64,000 bases of DNA, taken from contig JAHZFK010000009.1 of assembly GCA_019421385.1 (NCBI GenBank), positions 14,893 to 78,892 on the forward strand, written 5' to 3'. The translations under genes and the position numbers were made by a program. This DNA is from Clostridiales bacterium. GTDB lineage: Bacteria > Bacillota > Clostridia > Oscillospirales > Butyricicoccaceae. How positions within the stretch are numbered: the stretch's first letter is position 1; the number at the start of each line of letters is the position of its first letter. Positions 42,819-52,351 of the stretch are shown here, in pieces. The notes beneath the pieces are model-generated. The model was not told where the DNA came from, did no database searches, and worked only from the letters and a program-made list of their open reading frames with translations.

Positions 42819-43865
42819 TTGCTGCAAATCATACTTGCCATTCTGGCGTTTGGTATGCTGGTTATTGTGCATGAGTTCGGGCATTTTATCACGGCCAAGC
42901 GCGGCGGGGTACAAGTCAATGAGTTTTGGATCGGTATGGGGCCAACGCTGCTGAAAAAGCAGTATCACGGCACGATGTATTGTTTGAAGCTTTTGCCGTT
43001 CGGCGGCGCTTGCGTGATGGAAGGCGAGGACAGCGAAAGCGAAAACGAGCATGCATTCGGTAAGGCAAGCCTGCCGCGCCGTATGCTGATCGTCGCCGCG
43101 GGGGCGCTGATGAATTTCCTCGTCGGTTTTCTGATCGTGCTGGCAGTCATGCGGCCCAACGGCCCGGATGGCGGCTATATCGTGGCAACGCTTGCCTCGG
43201 TTGACCCGGCGAGTACGGCTGCGGCGGAAGGCGGTTTGCAGGCCGGGGACGAGATTCTTGAGGTGGATGGATACGACATCCTGCTCCGCAGCGATTTTGA
43301 GGTCGCACTCGCACGCGGCGAGGATACGACCTATGAGGTTGTGGTGCGCCGGGAGGGAGAGAAGATCACGCTGCCTGCTGTCAAGCTGGAAGCGACGATT
43401 GATGCGGGAGACGGCCGCAAGATGATCGGTCTGACCTTCGCTGAGCAGCCGAACAGCATCGGCTTGCGTTTGAGCATGGCGGTACGCACTTCGGTCAGCT
43501 ATGCGCGCATGGTTTGGGCGAGCCTTGGCATGTTGGTGACCGGACAGGTCGGCGTCGATCAGCTGTCCGGGCCGGTGGGCGTGGCCGAGGTCATGGCGGA
43601 CACCGCGAAATACAGCATGATCTCCTTCTTCCAGCTGGTCGCGTTTATTTCGATCAATCTGGGTGTGATGAATCTGCTGCCGCTGCCCGCACTGGATGGC
43701 GGACGGCTGCTGTTCCTTTTCATCGAAGCGGTGCGCCGCAAGCCGGTGCCGCCCAAGTATGAAGGATATATTCATGCGGCGGGACTGGCGTTGCTGCTGG
43801 CGCTGATGGTTTATGTGACAGGACAGGATATTTTACGCATCATCATGGGAGGTACAGGAACGTGA
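42819..43865 (+). CDS. rseP: RseP-type site-2 zinc metalloprotease
   Basis: A 348-residue intramembrane protease (M50). HEFGH lies in the first membrane helix (about residues 17-21), a PDZ domain spans about residues 105-190 (GGLQAGDEILEVDGYDI) and the second active-site motif is NLLPLPALDGGR. It cleaves membrane-bound anti-sigma factors and signal-peptide remnants. The start is a TTG at 42819 behind AGAGGAG. The stop overlaps the GTG of ispG. Confidence 0.93.
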   Translation: MLQIILAILAFGMLVIVHEFGHFITAKRGGVQVNEFWIGMGPTLLKKQYHGTMYCLKLLPFGGACVMEGEDSESENEHAFGKASLPRRMLIVAAGALMNFLVGFLIVLAVMRPNGPDGGYIVATLASVDPASTAAAEGGLQAGDEILEVDGYDILLRSDFEVALARGEDTTYEVVVRREGEKITLPAVKLEATIDAGDGRKMIGLTFAEQPNSIGLRLSMAVRTSVSYARMVWASLGMLVTGQVGVDQLSGPVGVAEVMADTAKYSMISFFQLVAFISINLGVMNLLPLPALDGGRLLFLFIEAVRRKPVPPKYEGYIHAAGLALLLALMVYVTGQDILRIIMGGTGT

Positions 43866-44914
43866 AACAGACCAAGCAGATACTGGTGCGGGATGCACCG
43901 GTTGGCGGCGGCGCACCGATCGCGGTGCAGTCCATGACCAACACGGACACGCGCGATGCAAAAGCGACGCTGGAGCAGATTCGTGCGCTCGCGGAAGCGG
44001 GCTGCGATATCGTGCGCTGCGCCGTGCCGGATGCACAGGCGGCGGAAGCGCTCAAAGAAATCTGCGCGAACTCGCCGATTCCTGTTGTAGCGGATATCCA
44101 TTTTGATTACCGGCTTGCGCTCGCCTCGATTGAGGCGGGCGTGGATAAAATCCGGCTCAACCCCGGCAACATCGGCGGGGCGGATCGTGTACATGCGGTC
44201 GTGCAGGCGGCGAAGGAGCGCAAGATCCCGATCCGCATCGGCGTCAACTCGGGTTCGGTGGAAAAGCATATCCTCGAAAAGTTCGGCGGCCCGACGCCAG
44301 AGGCAATGGTGGAATCCGCGCTGTATCACGTTGGTCTGCTCAATGATTGCGGGTTTGACGATATCTGCATTTCGATCAAGTCGTCCTCCGTGCCGTACAC
44401 CATGCAGGCGTATCTGCTGGCGAACGAAAAGACGAACTATCCGCTGCACCTCGGCGTGACCGAGGCGGGCACCGAGTACATGGGCACGATCAAGTCTGCG
44501 GCTGGCATTGGCGGCCTGCTTGCGCTCGGCGTGGGCGACACCATCCGCGTTTCCTTAACGGACGATCCGGTCAAGGAGATTTATGCGGCAAAGGCGATTT
44601 TGAAGGCAGTCGGTCGCGCGGAGGAAGGCATCAACGTCGTTTCCTGTCCGACCTGCGGGCGCACCCGCATCGACTTGATCGGCATTGCCAAGGAGGTCGA
44701 GCAGCGCTGTATGAATATCCACGGCAAAAAGCTCAAGGTGGCTGTGATGGGCTGCGCGGTCAACGGGCCGGGGGAGGCGCGTGAGGCTGATCTCGGTATC
44801 GCAGGCGGCGACGGCGTTGGTTTGATCTTCCGCAAGGGGGAGATTCTCAAAAAGGTGCCGCAGGAGCAGCTGGTGGACGAGCTGATGGACATGATAGAGC
44901 ATTTCGAAGCATAA
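43862..44914 (+). CDS. ispG: 4-hydroxy-3-methylbut-2-enyl diphosphate synthase
   Basis: A 350-residue iron-sulfur enzyme of the MEP pathway (GcpE). The N-terminal barrel has APIAVQSMTNTDTRD and ADIHFDYRLAL; the 4Fe-4S ligands are in VSCPTCGRTRID and GCAVNGPGEAREADLGIAG. GTG start overlapping the rseP stop (GTGA), so the two are translationally coupled. Confidence 0.96.
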   Translation: MKQTKQILVRDAPVGGGAPIAVQSMTNTDTRDAKATLEQIRALAEAGCDIVRCAVPDAQAAEALKEICANSPIPVVADIHFDYRLALASIEAGVDKIRLNPGNIGGADRVHAVVQAAKERKIPIRIGVNSGSVEKHILEKFGGPTPEAMVESALYHVGLLNDCGFDDICISIKSSSVPYTMQAYLLANEKTNYPLHLGVTEAGTEYMGTIKSAAGIGGLLALGVGDTIRVSLTDDPVKEIYAAKAILKAVGRAEEGINVVSCPTCGRTRIDLIGIAKEVEQRCMNIHGKKLKVAVMGCAVNGPGEAREADLGIAGGDGVGLIFRKGEILKKVPQEQLVDELMDMIEHFEA

Positions 44915-44932
44915 TCCGGAGGAACGGTCAAA

Positions 44933-47900
44933 TTGGCTGGCAAACTGATAGACTTATTTCAAAACTGTAAATTGCTTGCGGAAGAACAGCACCTCGCCTC
45001 AGGCGAGGTGCGTTCTCTCGCATTTGGGGATAATAACACGGCAATGGTGGTAGAACTCGACCTGAAGCAGGTCGTCAGCCGCAAAACGCTTGCCAAAGCG
45101 GAAAAGCAGATCGCGAAGCAGTATGGCCTGAACCGCGTATGTATCGAGCCGCGTTATACGATGCCGGATGGCCCGAGCGAGGATTACATCCGCACCCTGT
45201 ATGAGAATATGGCGTACCACATGCCGTCCGCGCGTGGCCTGCTCGATTGTGGTAAATGGCGCTATGCGGATGGCGCGCTCGAAATCCCGATGGATGAGGT
45301 CAGTGAGCGGCATTTCTCGAACGCCCTGCGCCAACTTGAGGCGCGTATGCTGCGCGAGTTGGGCGCGCCCTGCCCGGTGCGTGCCGTGCGGTGCGAGGTG
45401 TGCGACTTTGTGCCGGCCTCCGATGCGCCGCCGCGTGAAGAGATATTGCAAAAGGCGATTGAGCAGGCGGCGGCAGAAGCACCCGCGGAGCCGAAACCGA
45501 AAAAGCCGCGTCCTGCACCGAAACAGGAGCATACCGGCTATCAGCGTCCGCGCACCGAAAAGGTTCGTGAGGATGATTTGATTTTTGGCAAGCTCATACA
45601 AGACCCGATCATCTCGGTCAACGAAGCAATTGCGGCATATGATATGGTTACCATTCAGGGTGAGGTTTTCTTCACCGACAACAAGGATATCCACAGCAAG
45701 AAAACCGGCAAGGATTATGTCAAGATCGCCTTTGACATGACCGATCGCACGAATTCCGTGCGCGTTTCCAAGTTCCTTGCCGCGGATAAGGCGGGCGACA
45801 CCGCTTCCAAAATCAAAAACGGCCTGTACTGCACGGTGCAGGGCAAAATGGTGTACGATTCCTATGCCAAAGAGATGGTGTTGGAGCCGACCGGCATTGT
45901 CAAGGCGAAAAAGCCTGTGCGGCAGGATAAGGCCGAGGGGATGAAGCGCGTCGAGCTGCACCTGCACACCAACATGAGCGCAATGGACGGCATGACCTCG
46001 ACCGCGGCGCTGCTGTGCCGTGCAGCGCAGTGGGGACACCGCGCGATGGCGATCACTGACCACGGCGTAGCGCAGGCGTTCCCCGAAGCGCTGCACGCGC
46101 AGGAGGGTAAGCAGAAAAGCATCATCGGAGATATGAAGATCATTTACGGCATCGAAGCGTATTACATCAACGATGAGGATACGCTTTCGGTCGTGCGCGG
46201 CAAGTCGACCGAGCCGCTGACCGGTACATTTATCGTTTTTGACCTTGAGACGACCGGACTGAATCCTGCCAATGAGGAAATCACCGAGATCGCGGCGGTA
46301 CGCATCGTGGACGGCGCGATTCAGGACAGCTTCCAGACCTACGTTAACCCGCATAAGCCCATTCCCGAGGAAATTACCAAGCTGACCGGCATTTCGGATG
46401 AAACCGTGGCCGAAGCGCCGGAGCTTGCCGAAGCCGTGCCGAAATTTCTTGCGTGGGCGGGAGAGGGAAAATATCCGCTCGTCGCACATAATGCAGGCTT
46501 TGATATGGGCTTTTTGCGCACGGCTTGCAAGCGGCTGGAGATCGAGCGGGACTTTACCGCCATAGACACGCTGGAAATGAGCCGCTTGATGCTGCCGCAT
46601 CTGCATAAGTTCAAGCTGAATATTTTGGCAAAGGAACTGGCGGTCGGCCCGTTCGAGCATCACCGCGCGAGCGAGGATGCGGCTGTGCTGGGGCGCATCT
46701 TTGTAAAGCTGCTCGCGCGGCTGAAAGATGAACTACATGCGGTGACCACAGCGGATATCAATCCGGTTCTTGCCGCAACGACTGACCGCAAAAACAAGCT
46801 GAAGAACCTGCCGCGCTATCACTTTATCATTCTGGTGAAGAATCAGGCGGGACTGCGCAATCTGTATCAGCTGATCTCCAAGAGCTTTCTGGAATATTAC
46901 AACAAACGCCCGATCATGCCACGCAGCGAACTCATTCGCCACCGCGAGGGACTGATTTTCGGTTCGGCGTGTGAGGCGGGCGAGGTGTTCCGCGCACTGA
47001 CCAATGGCGCGGAGTGGGACGAGCTGAAACGGCTCGCGTCCTTCTACGACTATCTTGAAATCCAGCCGATTGGCAACAACCAGTTTATGGTCGCCAAAGG
47101 CATGGCAAAGGATGACGAGCAGCTGCGCGACTGGAATCGGGATATTCTGCGGCTGGCAGACGAATTAGGGAAGCCCTGCTGCGCGACTGGAGACGTGCAT
47201 TTCCTCGAGCCGGAGGACGAAGCCTTCCGCCGCATTCTGATGGCAGGGCAGGGCTTCGGTGACGCGGACAATCAAGCGCCGCTGTACTTCAAGTCGACCG
47301 ATGAGATGCTCAAGGAATTTTCCTATCTCGGCGAAGATCGCGCGTATGAGGTCGTGGTCAAGAACACCAATATGATTGCGGATTTGTGCGACGTGATCCG
47401 CCCTGTGCCGCGTGAAAACTATCCGCCGCACATCGACGGCTGTGAGGACGATCTGCGTAACATGTGCTATGAAAAGGCCAAGCGCATTTACGGCGATCCG
47501 CTGCCGGAAATGGTGCAGGCGCGGCTTGACCGGGAGCTGAATTCCATCATCGGCAACGGTTACGCGGTTATGTACATCATCGCGCAAAAGCTGGTGACCA
47601 AGTCGCTGGCGGACGGTTATCTGGTCGGTTCGCGTGGTTCGGTCGGCTCGTCGCTAGCGGCGTTTATGTCGGATATCACCGAGGTAAACTCGCTCGCACC
47701 GCATTATCTGTGTCCGGATGATAAATATGTCGAGTGGCACGAGGAATATTCCTGCGGCGTTGACCTGCCGGATAAAATTTGTCCGAATTGCGGTAAGCCG
47801 CTGACCAAGCAGGGGTTTAATATTCCGTTTGAGACCTTTCTCGGCTTTGAGGGCGATAAGGTACCCGATATCGACCTGAACTTTGCGGGCGAATATCAGT

Positions 47901-49309
47901 CGCGCATTCATTATTACACGGGCGAGATTTTCGGGCACGACCATGTGTTCCGTGCTGGCACAATTGGCACGGTCGCGGAAAAAACCGCCTACGGCTATGT
48001 CAAAAAGTACATGGACGAGCGCGGCATCGAGTGTTCGCGCGCGGAGGAAAACCGCCTTGCGGCAGGCTGTACGGGCGTGCGCCGCACCTCGGGACAGCAC
48101 CCGGGCGGCGTCGTTGTCGTGCCGAAGGAAATTGAGATTTACGACGTTTGTCCGGTGCAGCACCCAGCGGATGACCCGGAATCGGAAATCATCACCACCC
48201 ATTTCGAATATCACTCGATCGACGCGAACCTTTTGAAGCTCGACGAGCTGGGACACGATGATCCGACCATGATCAAGCATCTGGAGAACCTGACCGGTGT
48301 CAACGCGCAGGAGATCCCGCTCGACGACCCGGACACCATGAGCCTGTTCCATTCGTGCAAGGCGCTGAAGTATACGGGCGAAAATCCGGACACCGATCCG
48401 ATTCTGGGTGATCTCGGCTGTCTGGCAGTGCCGGAGTTTGGCACCAAGTTCGTGCGCGGCATGGTCAAGGAGACGCACCCTTCCACGTTTGCAGAACTGG
48501 TTTCGATTTCCGGTCTGTCGCATGGCACGGACGTATGGCTGGGTAACGCGGCTGAACTGGTGCGCAAGGGTATTCCGCTGTCGGGTTGTATCTGCTGCCG
48601 TGACGATATCATGAACTATCTGATTTTGCAGGGCGTGCAGCCCAAGCTGTCGTTTAAGACGATGGAATCTGTCCGTAAAGGCAAGGGTCTGACCGAGGAG
48701 ATGGAGGGCGCGATGCGCGAGCAGAACGTGCCCGACTGGTATATTGATTCGTGCAAGAAGATCAAGTACATGTTCCCCAAGGCGCACGCGGTGGCGTATG
48801 TCATGATGGCGTTCCGTATCGCGTGGTTTAAGGTGCACCGGCCGCTTGCGTTCTATTCGGCGTACTTTTCGGTGCGCGCCAAGGGCTTTGACGCGTCTTG
48901 CATGATTAAGGGAGACAAGGTTGTGCAGGATAAGCTGCGCGAGCTGGCGGTCAAGGAAAAGGAAAAGACCATCACCGCAGCGGAAAAGGAAATGTCCACC
49001 ACGCTCGAGGTTTGTCACGAGTTTTATCGCCGTGGCTTTGTCTTTGAACCGATGGATATTTACACATCGGATGCGACGACCTTTTTGGTAACCGAAAACG
49101 GACTGATTCCGCCGTTTACTTCGATGCCCGGCATCGGCGAGCAGGCGGCGCAGAACATCGTAGAAGAGCGCAAAAACGGCAAATTCCTCTCAGCGGAAGA
49201 ACTGACCGTGCGCTGCCCCAAGGCGTCCAAGGCGGTTGTGGAACTGCTCGATCAGATCGGCGCGCTTGGTTCAATGCCTAAGACGACACAGATTTCACTG
49301 TTTGCATAA
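44933..49309 (+). CDS. polC: DNA polymerase III, PolC type
   Basis: A 1458-residue Gram-positive replicative polymerase. Domains in order: N-terminal region (1-210), OB fold (about 220-330), PHP domain beginning ELHLHTNMSAMDGMTS, inserted DnaQ-type 3'-5' exonuclease starting FIVFDLETTGLNPANEE, then the polymerase core with SRGSVGSSLAAFMSDITE and the catalytic PDIDLNFAGEYQ. A zinc-binding CPNCGK is present as in PolC. The start is a TTG at 44933 behind GGAGG. Full length and intact; it closes the pyrH-ispG cluster. Confidence 0.97.
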   Translation: MAGKLIDLFQNCKLLAEEQHLASGEVRSLAFGDNNTAMVVELDLKQVVSRKTLAKAEKQIAKQYGLNRVCIEPRYTMPDGPSEDYIRTLYENMAYHMPSARGLLDCGKWRYADGALEIPMDEVSERHFSNALRQLEARMLRELGAPCPVRAVRCEVCDFVPASDAPPREEILQKAIEQAAAEAPAEPKPKKPRPAPKQEHTGYQRPRTEKVREDDLIFGKLIQDPIISVNEAIAAYDMVTIQGEVFFTDNKDIHSKKTGKDYVKIAFDMTDRTNSVRVSKFLAADKAGDTASKIKNGLYCTVQGKMVYDSYAKEMVLEPTGIVKAKKPVRQDKAEGMKRVELHLHTNMSAMDGMTSTAALLCRAAQWGHRAMAITDHGVAQAFPEALHAQEGKQKSIIGDMKIIYGIEAYYINDEDTLSVVRGKSTEPLTGTFIVFDLETTGLNPANEEITEIAAVRIVDGAIQDSFQTYVNPHKPIPEEITKLTGISDETVAEAPELAEAVPKFLAWAGEGKYPLVAHNAGFDMGFLRTACKRLEIERDFTAIDTLEMSRLMLPHLHKFKLNILAKELAVGPFEHHRASEDAAVLGRIFVKLLARLKDELHAVTTADINPVLAATTDRKNKLKNLPRYHFIILVKNQAGLRNLYQLISKSFLEYYNKRPIMPRSELIRHREGLIFGSACEAGEVFRALTNGAEWDELKRLASFYDYLEIQPIGNNQFMVAKGMAKDDEQLRDWNRDILRLADELGKPCCATGDVHFLEPEDEAFRRILMAGQGFGDADNQAPLYFKSTDEMLKEFSYLGEDRAYEVVVKNTNMIADLCDVIRPVPRENYPPHIDGCEDDLRNMCYEKAKRIYGDPLPEMVQARLDRELNSIIGNGYAVMYIIAQKLVTKSLADGYLVGSRGSVGSSLAAFMSDITEVNSLAPHYLCPDDKYVEWHEEYSCGVDLPDKICPNCGKPLTKQGFNIPFETFLGFEGDKVPDIDLNFAGEYQSRIHYYTGEIFGHDHVFRAGTIGTVAEKTAYGYVKKYMDERGIECSRAEENRLAAGCTGVRRTSGQHPGGVVVVPKEIEIYDVCPVQHPADDPESEIITTHFEYHSIDANLLKLDELGHDDPTMIKHLENLTGVNAQEIPLDDPDTMSLFHSCKALKYTGENPDTDPILGDLGCLAVPEFGTKFVRGMVKETHPSTFAELVSISGLSHGTDVWLGNAAELVRKGIPLSGCICCRDDIMNYLILQGVQPKLSFKTMESVRKGKGLTEEMEGAMREQNVPDWYIDSCKKIKYMFPKAHAVAYVMMAFRIAWFKVHRPLAFYSAYFSVRAKGFDASCMIKGDKVVQDKLRELAVKEKEKTITAAEKEMSTTLEVCHEFYRRGFVFEPMDIYTSDATTFLVTENGLIPPFTSMPGIGEQAAQNIVEERKNGKFLSAEELTVRCPKASKAVVELLDQIGALGSMPKTTQISLFA

Positions 49310-49337
49310 TCAGCATGGAGAAAAAGGAGGGACCTGC

Positions 49338-49682
49338 ATGGCAAAATACGAAAAGCACTTGAACGGCGATTTTGACGCATTTCTGGACTATCTGTTTGAC
49401 GGCATCATGAACGGCAGTGCATCGGCTTCTTATGAGGACGGCAGCGACTGGACAGCGGATGGCGTGCGTGTTGCGGTGCGCGTGTTCGAACGATATAGTT
49501 GGGCAGGCAGCAATCGCGTGAGCCTGAACCTGACGTTGGCCGGGCAGGGGAACCACCTGTTTTTGACAGCGATCACTTCGGGCGGCAGTCAGGCAGTGTT
49601 TTGGAAACTCAATACCATGGGCGAGGAGAGTTTTCTGGACAAGGTCACCGAACTGGTTGAGCGTTACAGTGGAGGTGCGTGA
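49338..49682 (+). CDS. DUF6054-like small protein
   Basis: A 114-residue soluble protein starting MAKYEKHLNGDFDAFLDYL, with the central conserved segment AVRVFERYSWAGSNRVSLNL and AITSGGSQAVFWKLNTMGEE. The pattern fits the DUF6054 family of Firmicutes as I remember it; the function is unknown. A strong AAAGGAGG sets the ATG at 49338. Its stop overlaps the GTG of the next gene. Confidence 0.75.
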   Translation: MAKYEKHLNGDFDAFLDYLFDGIMNGSASASYEDGSDWTADGVRVAVRVFERYSWAGSNRVSLNLTLAGQGNHLFLTAITSGGSQAVFWKLNTMGEESFLDKVTELVERYSGGA

Positions 49683-50653
49683 ACTTGTACTGGATTTGCT
49701 TCGGGGACAGCGCCAAGGGATGCTTGGCAGAGGTATGCAGATCGCTCGATGCAGAGATGGATGCAGAGCATATCCTTGCGCTTTCGGACGATTACTCACA
49801 AGGCGATATCCGGGACGTGACCGACCGCGCCGCGCGTGCGGACATATTGACGCCTTGGCGCGGCGATCCCGAGTTGGATGGGGCGTGGCAGACAGCGTAT
49901 CAGGCACGGCACTGGGATGCGATAGACCGATTGGATAAGGTCGATGAGGCGGTCATCTGGTATGCGGGCGGCAATGCGCTTGAGCAGTGCGGTCTGCGGT
50001 ATGTGGTCAGCCGCCTGTATCAAAAGCATATTCCGGTTTGGGCGGCTGAGGTTGGATGGATTCCGGCGCGGGAGGTCGCCTTGGCAAACCAGCGGGTGCG
50101 CCGCGCATCTGCGGTCGGTGTAATTACGGACAGCCGCGCCATGAATACATTGCTGCGTCTGTTGCCGCAATCTCTGTTGCGTCGGTATGCAGCGCGGATC
50201 GAGCAGCGTGGTTTGCAGAAACGAGTCGAGCAATCGCCGCGCGCAGGCATGGCCTATTTTTCAACAGTGGGTGAGATGCCTCCCGATATTGCCCCTTATT
50301 TCTACAAGCGCCGCCGTCAGCTGACCGAAACCGAACAAGCCGCCCTCTTGACCGAGTGGAAGCGTATGCAGGAGGAAAATGCGCCGCTGCGCACGATGGT
50401 GGACGGCAAAGTGCAGTCGGTTTCCGAAGATTATTATGATGAGATCATCTTGTCCTGTGTGCCGGAGGAAAAAAGCAGAGCTGCACTGACCGTTGGCCGC
50501 GCGCTTGGCAAACTTGATTTGGAAACGGGAAACCGGGTCAGTGATATGCTGATTTTTTCCCGTGTCCGCGCACTGGGAGCGGCTGGGCGACTTACTGTCG
50601 TGCAGGACGGCGCGACCTACCGCGATATGGTCATCCGTAAAAACAGGGGTTGA
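49679..50653 (+). CDS. DUF1835/DUF3658 domain protein
   Basis: A 324-residue soluble protein. The N-terminal half (YWICFGDSAKGCLAEV, then LSDDYSQGDIRDVTD) matches the DUF1835 pattern, and the C-terminal part from about residue 225 fits DUF3658. The families are uncharacterised; a nucleotide- or phosphate-binding fold has been suggested by their glycine pattern, but nothing is proven. GTG start coupled to the DUF6054-like gene. The his promoter -35 overlaps its last codons. Confidence 0.72.
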   Translation: MNLYWICFGDSAKGCLAEVCRSLDAEMDAEHILALSDDYSQGDIRDVTDRAARADILTPWRGDPELDGAWQTAYQARHWDAIDRLDKVDEAVIWYAGGNALEQCGLRYVVSRLYQKHIPVWAAEVGWIPAREVALANQRVRRASAVGVITDSRAMNTLLRLLPQSLLRRYAARIEQRGLQKRVEQSPRAGMAYFSTVGEMPPDIAPYFYKRRRQLTETEQAALLTEWKRMQEENAPLRTMVDGKVQSVSEDYYDEIILSCVPEEKSRAALTVGRALGKLDLETGNRVSDMLIFSRVRALGAAGRLTVVQDGATYRDMVIRKNRG

Positions 50654-50679
50654 CAGGTGGGATATAGGTATGGTATTAT
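50650..50679 (+). promoter_or_regulatory. Promoter of the histidine operon
   Basis: TTGACA (50650-50655), 18-bp spacer, TATTAT (50674-50679), 37 bp before the first ATG. No T-box or attenuator is visible in the short leader. Confidence 0.7.
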
Positions 50680-50715
50680 TTTAACGTGATAAAGCGATAA
50701 AGGAGTTTTGCGGCC

Positions 50716-52350
50716 ATGAACCGTTTTCGGATTTCTACCCCTGAGGGTACGCGCGATCTGCTGTTCGCGTCCTGCCGCGCGCTGCGGCAGACCGAGCGCG
50801 CGGTGCGCACAGCGCTGGAGGGGTGCGGATATAGTGAGATCATTACGCCTGCGGTCGAGTATTTTGATGTGTTTGCGCAGGCAAACCCTGAACTCGATCA
50901 GGAGAATATGCTCAAAATCATCGACCGTTCGGGACGTATCTGTGTTGCGCGTCCGGATAATACTACGCCGATTGCCCGCATTGCGGCGACCCGTCTGGAC
51001 GACGCGGCGCTGCCTGTGCGGCTGTATTACAGTCAAAAGGTGTTCCGCTCGGTGGTGGGCGGACACGGGCACAAGGGTGAATTCTTGCAGGTTGGTGCGG
51101 AGCTGATCGGTGCGGACGGCCTTGCAGCGGATCAGGATATCCTGTCGGCGGCTTTCGGTGCGCTGACCGGTACGGGTGTGGACAATTTCCGCATTGAACT
51201 CGGCCATGCCGAGATCTACAAGGCGTTGATTGAAGAGCTGGGCGTGGACGCACAGACGGCAGAGAGCATCCGCCGTTTGATTGAAAACAAGTCCTTTGCA
51301 GCCTTGGGCGACGCACTGGCGCCTTACGGTGAGCGGCCCGCTGCCAAGGCGCTCGGAGCCATGCCGCAGCTGTTCGGCGGCGTGGAGGTGCTCGATCAGG
51401 TGGAGGCGCTGACCGGCAATGTGCGTGTGCTGGGCGCGGTGTCCTATCTGCGTCGGCTGTATCAAGCGCTCGATGCAGCGGGTTACGGCAGCCGTATCAT
51501 GATCGACCTCGGTCTGGTGCACGAGATGGATTATTATACCGGCGTGATGTTCCGCGGCTATATCGGCGGCGCGGGCGCGGCGATTTTGTCGGGCGGACGG
51601 TATAATGCGCTGTGTGCGAAATTCGGCAAGGATCTGCCGGCGGGCGGTTTCGGTATCGACGTGGAGCGCATTGCGGACAGTTTGCAGGGTGCGGCGCGTC
51701 CCGAGGCGGCAACCCGCCGCGATACCGTGCGCATTGCACTGACCAAAGGGCGTCTGGAAAAGAAAACGCTTTCGCTGCTCAAAACGGCGGGCTATGACAT
51801 TTCCGAGCTGGAAGCCGGTTCTCGTAAGCTGATTTTCACCCTGCCGGATGCGGGTGTGGAGATCGTGCTGGCGAAAGCGGCAGACGTTATTACCTACGTT
51901 GAGCATGGCGTATGCGATATGGGCGTAGTCGGCAAGGACACGATCATGGAAAAAGGAGGCGGCTTTTACGAGATGGTCGATCTGGGCTTCGGCAAGTGCC
52001 GTTTTGCGCTGGCCACCAAAAAGGGCAAGGACGTGTACGGCGGCTACAAAACGCCGGTCATTGCGACCAAGTATCCGGCGGTAACAAAAGCGTTCTTTAA
52101 TAAAAAGAACATGGACGTGGAGACGATCAAGATCGAAGGATCGGTCGAACTGGCGCCGCTGCTGGAGCTCGCGGACGCGATCGTGGATATCGTGGAGACA
52201 GGCACAACGCTCAAGGAAAACGGTCTTGAGGTCATCGAGGATGTCGCGCCCATTTCCGCGCGTGTGATCGTCAATTTGGCAAGCGCGAAGATGAAGAAAG
52301 CCGCCATCCAACAGGTGATTTCCGATCTGGAAAGCGGTTTGGAGGGATAA
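50716..52350 (+). CDS. hisZG: HisZ-HisG fusion: ATP phosphoribosyltransferase with its regulatory subunit
   Basis: One uninterrupted 544-residue frame joins two proteins usually made separately. Residues 1-325 are HisZ, a histidyl-tRNA-synthetase-like regulatory subunit (STPEGTRDLLFASCRALRQT; VFRSVVGGHGHKGEFLQVG; DLGLVHEMDYYTGVMFRGY). Residues 336-544 are a short-form HisG catalytic domain (VRIALTKGRLEKKTLSLLK; PRPP loop DAIVDIVETGTTLKENGLE). The pair catalyses the first, feedback-regulated step of histidine synthesis. The linker is only about ten residues. No stop or frameshift separates the parts, so it looks like a true fusion. Confidence 0.93.
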   Translation: MNRFRISTPEGTRDLLFASCRALRQTERAVRTALEGCGYSEIITPAVEYFDVFAQANPELDQENMLKIIDRSGRICVARPDNTTPIARIAATRLDDAALPVRLYYSQKVFRSVVGGHGHKGEFLQVGAELIGADGLAADQDILSAAFGALTGTGVDNFRIELGHAEIYKALIEELGVDAQTAESIRRLIENKSFAALGDALAPYGERPAAKALGAMPQLFGGVEVLDQVEALTGNVRVLGAVSYLRRLYQALDAAGYGSRIMIDLGLVHEMDYYTGVMFRGYIGGAGAAILSGGRYNALCAKFGKDLPAGGFGIDVERIADSLQGAARPEAATRRDTVRIALTKGRLEKKTLSLLKTAGYDISELEAGSRKLIFTLPDAGVEIVLAKAADVITYVEHGVCDMGVVGKDTIMEKGGGFYEMVDLGFGKCRFALATKKGKDVYGGYKTPVIATKYPAVTKAFFNKKNMDVETIKIEGSVELAPLLELADAIVDIVETGTTLKENGLEVIEDVAPISARVIVNLASAKMKKAAIQQVISDLESGLEG

Positions 52351-52351
52351 T

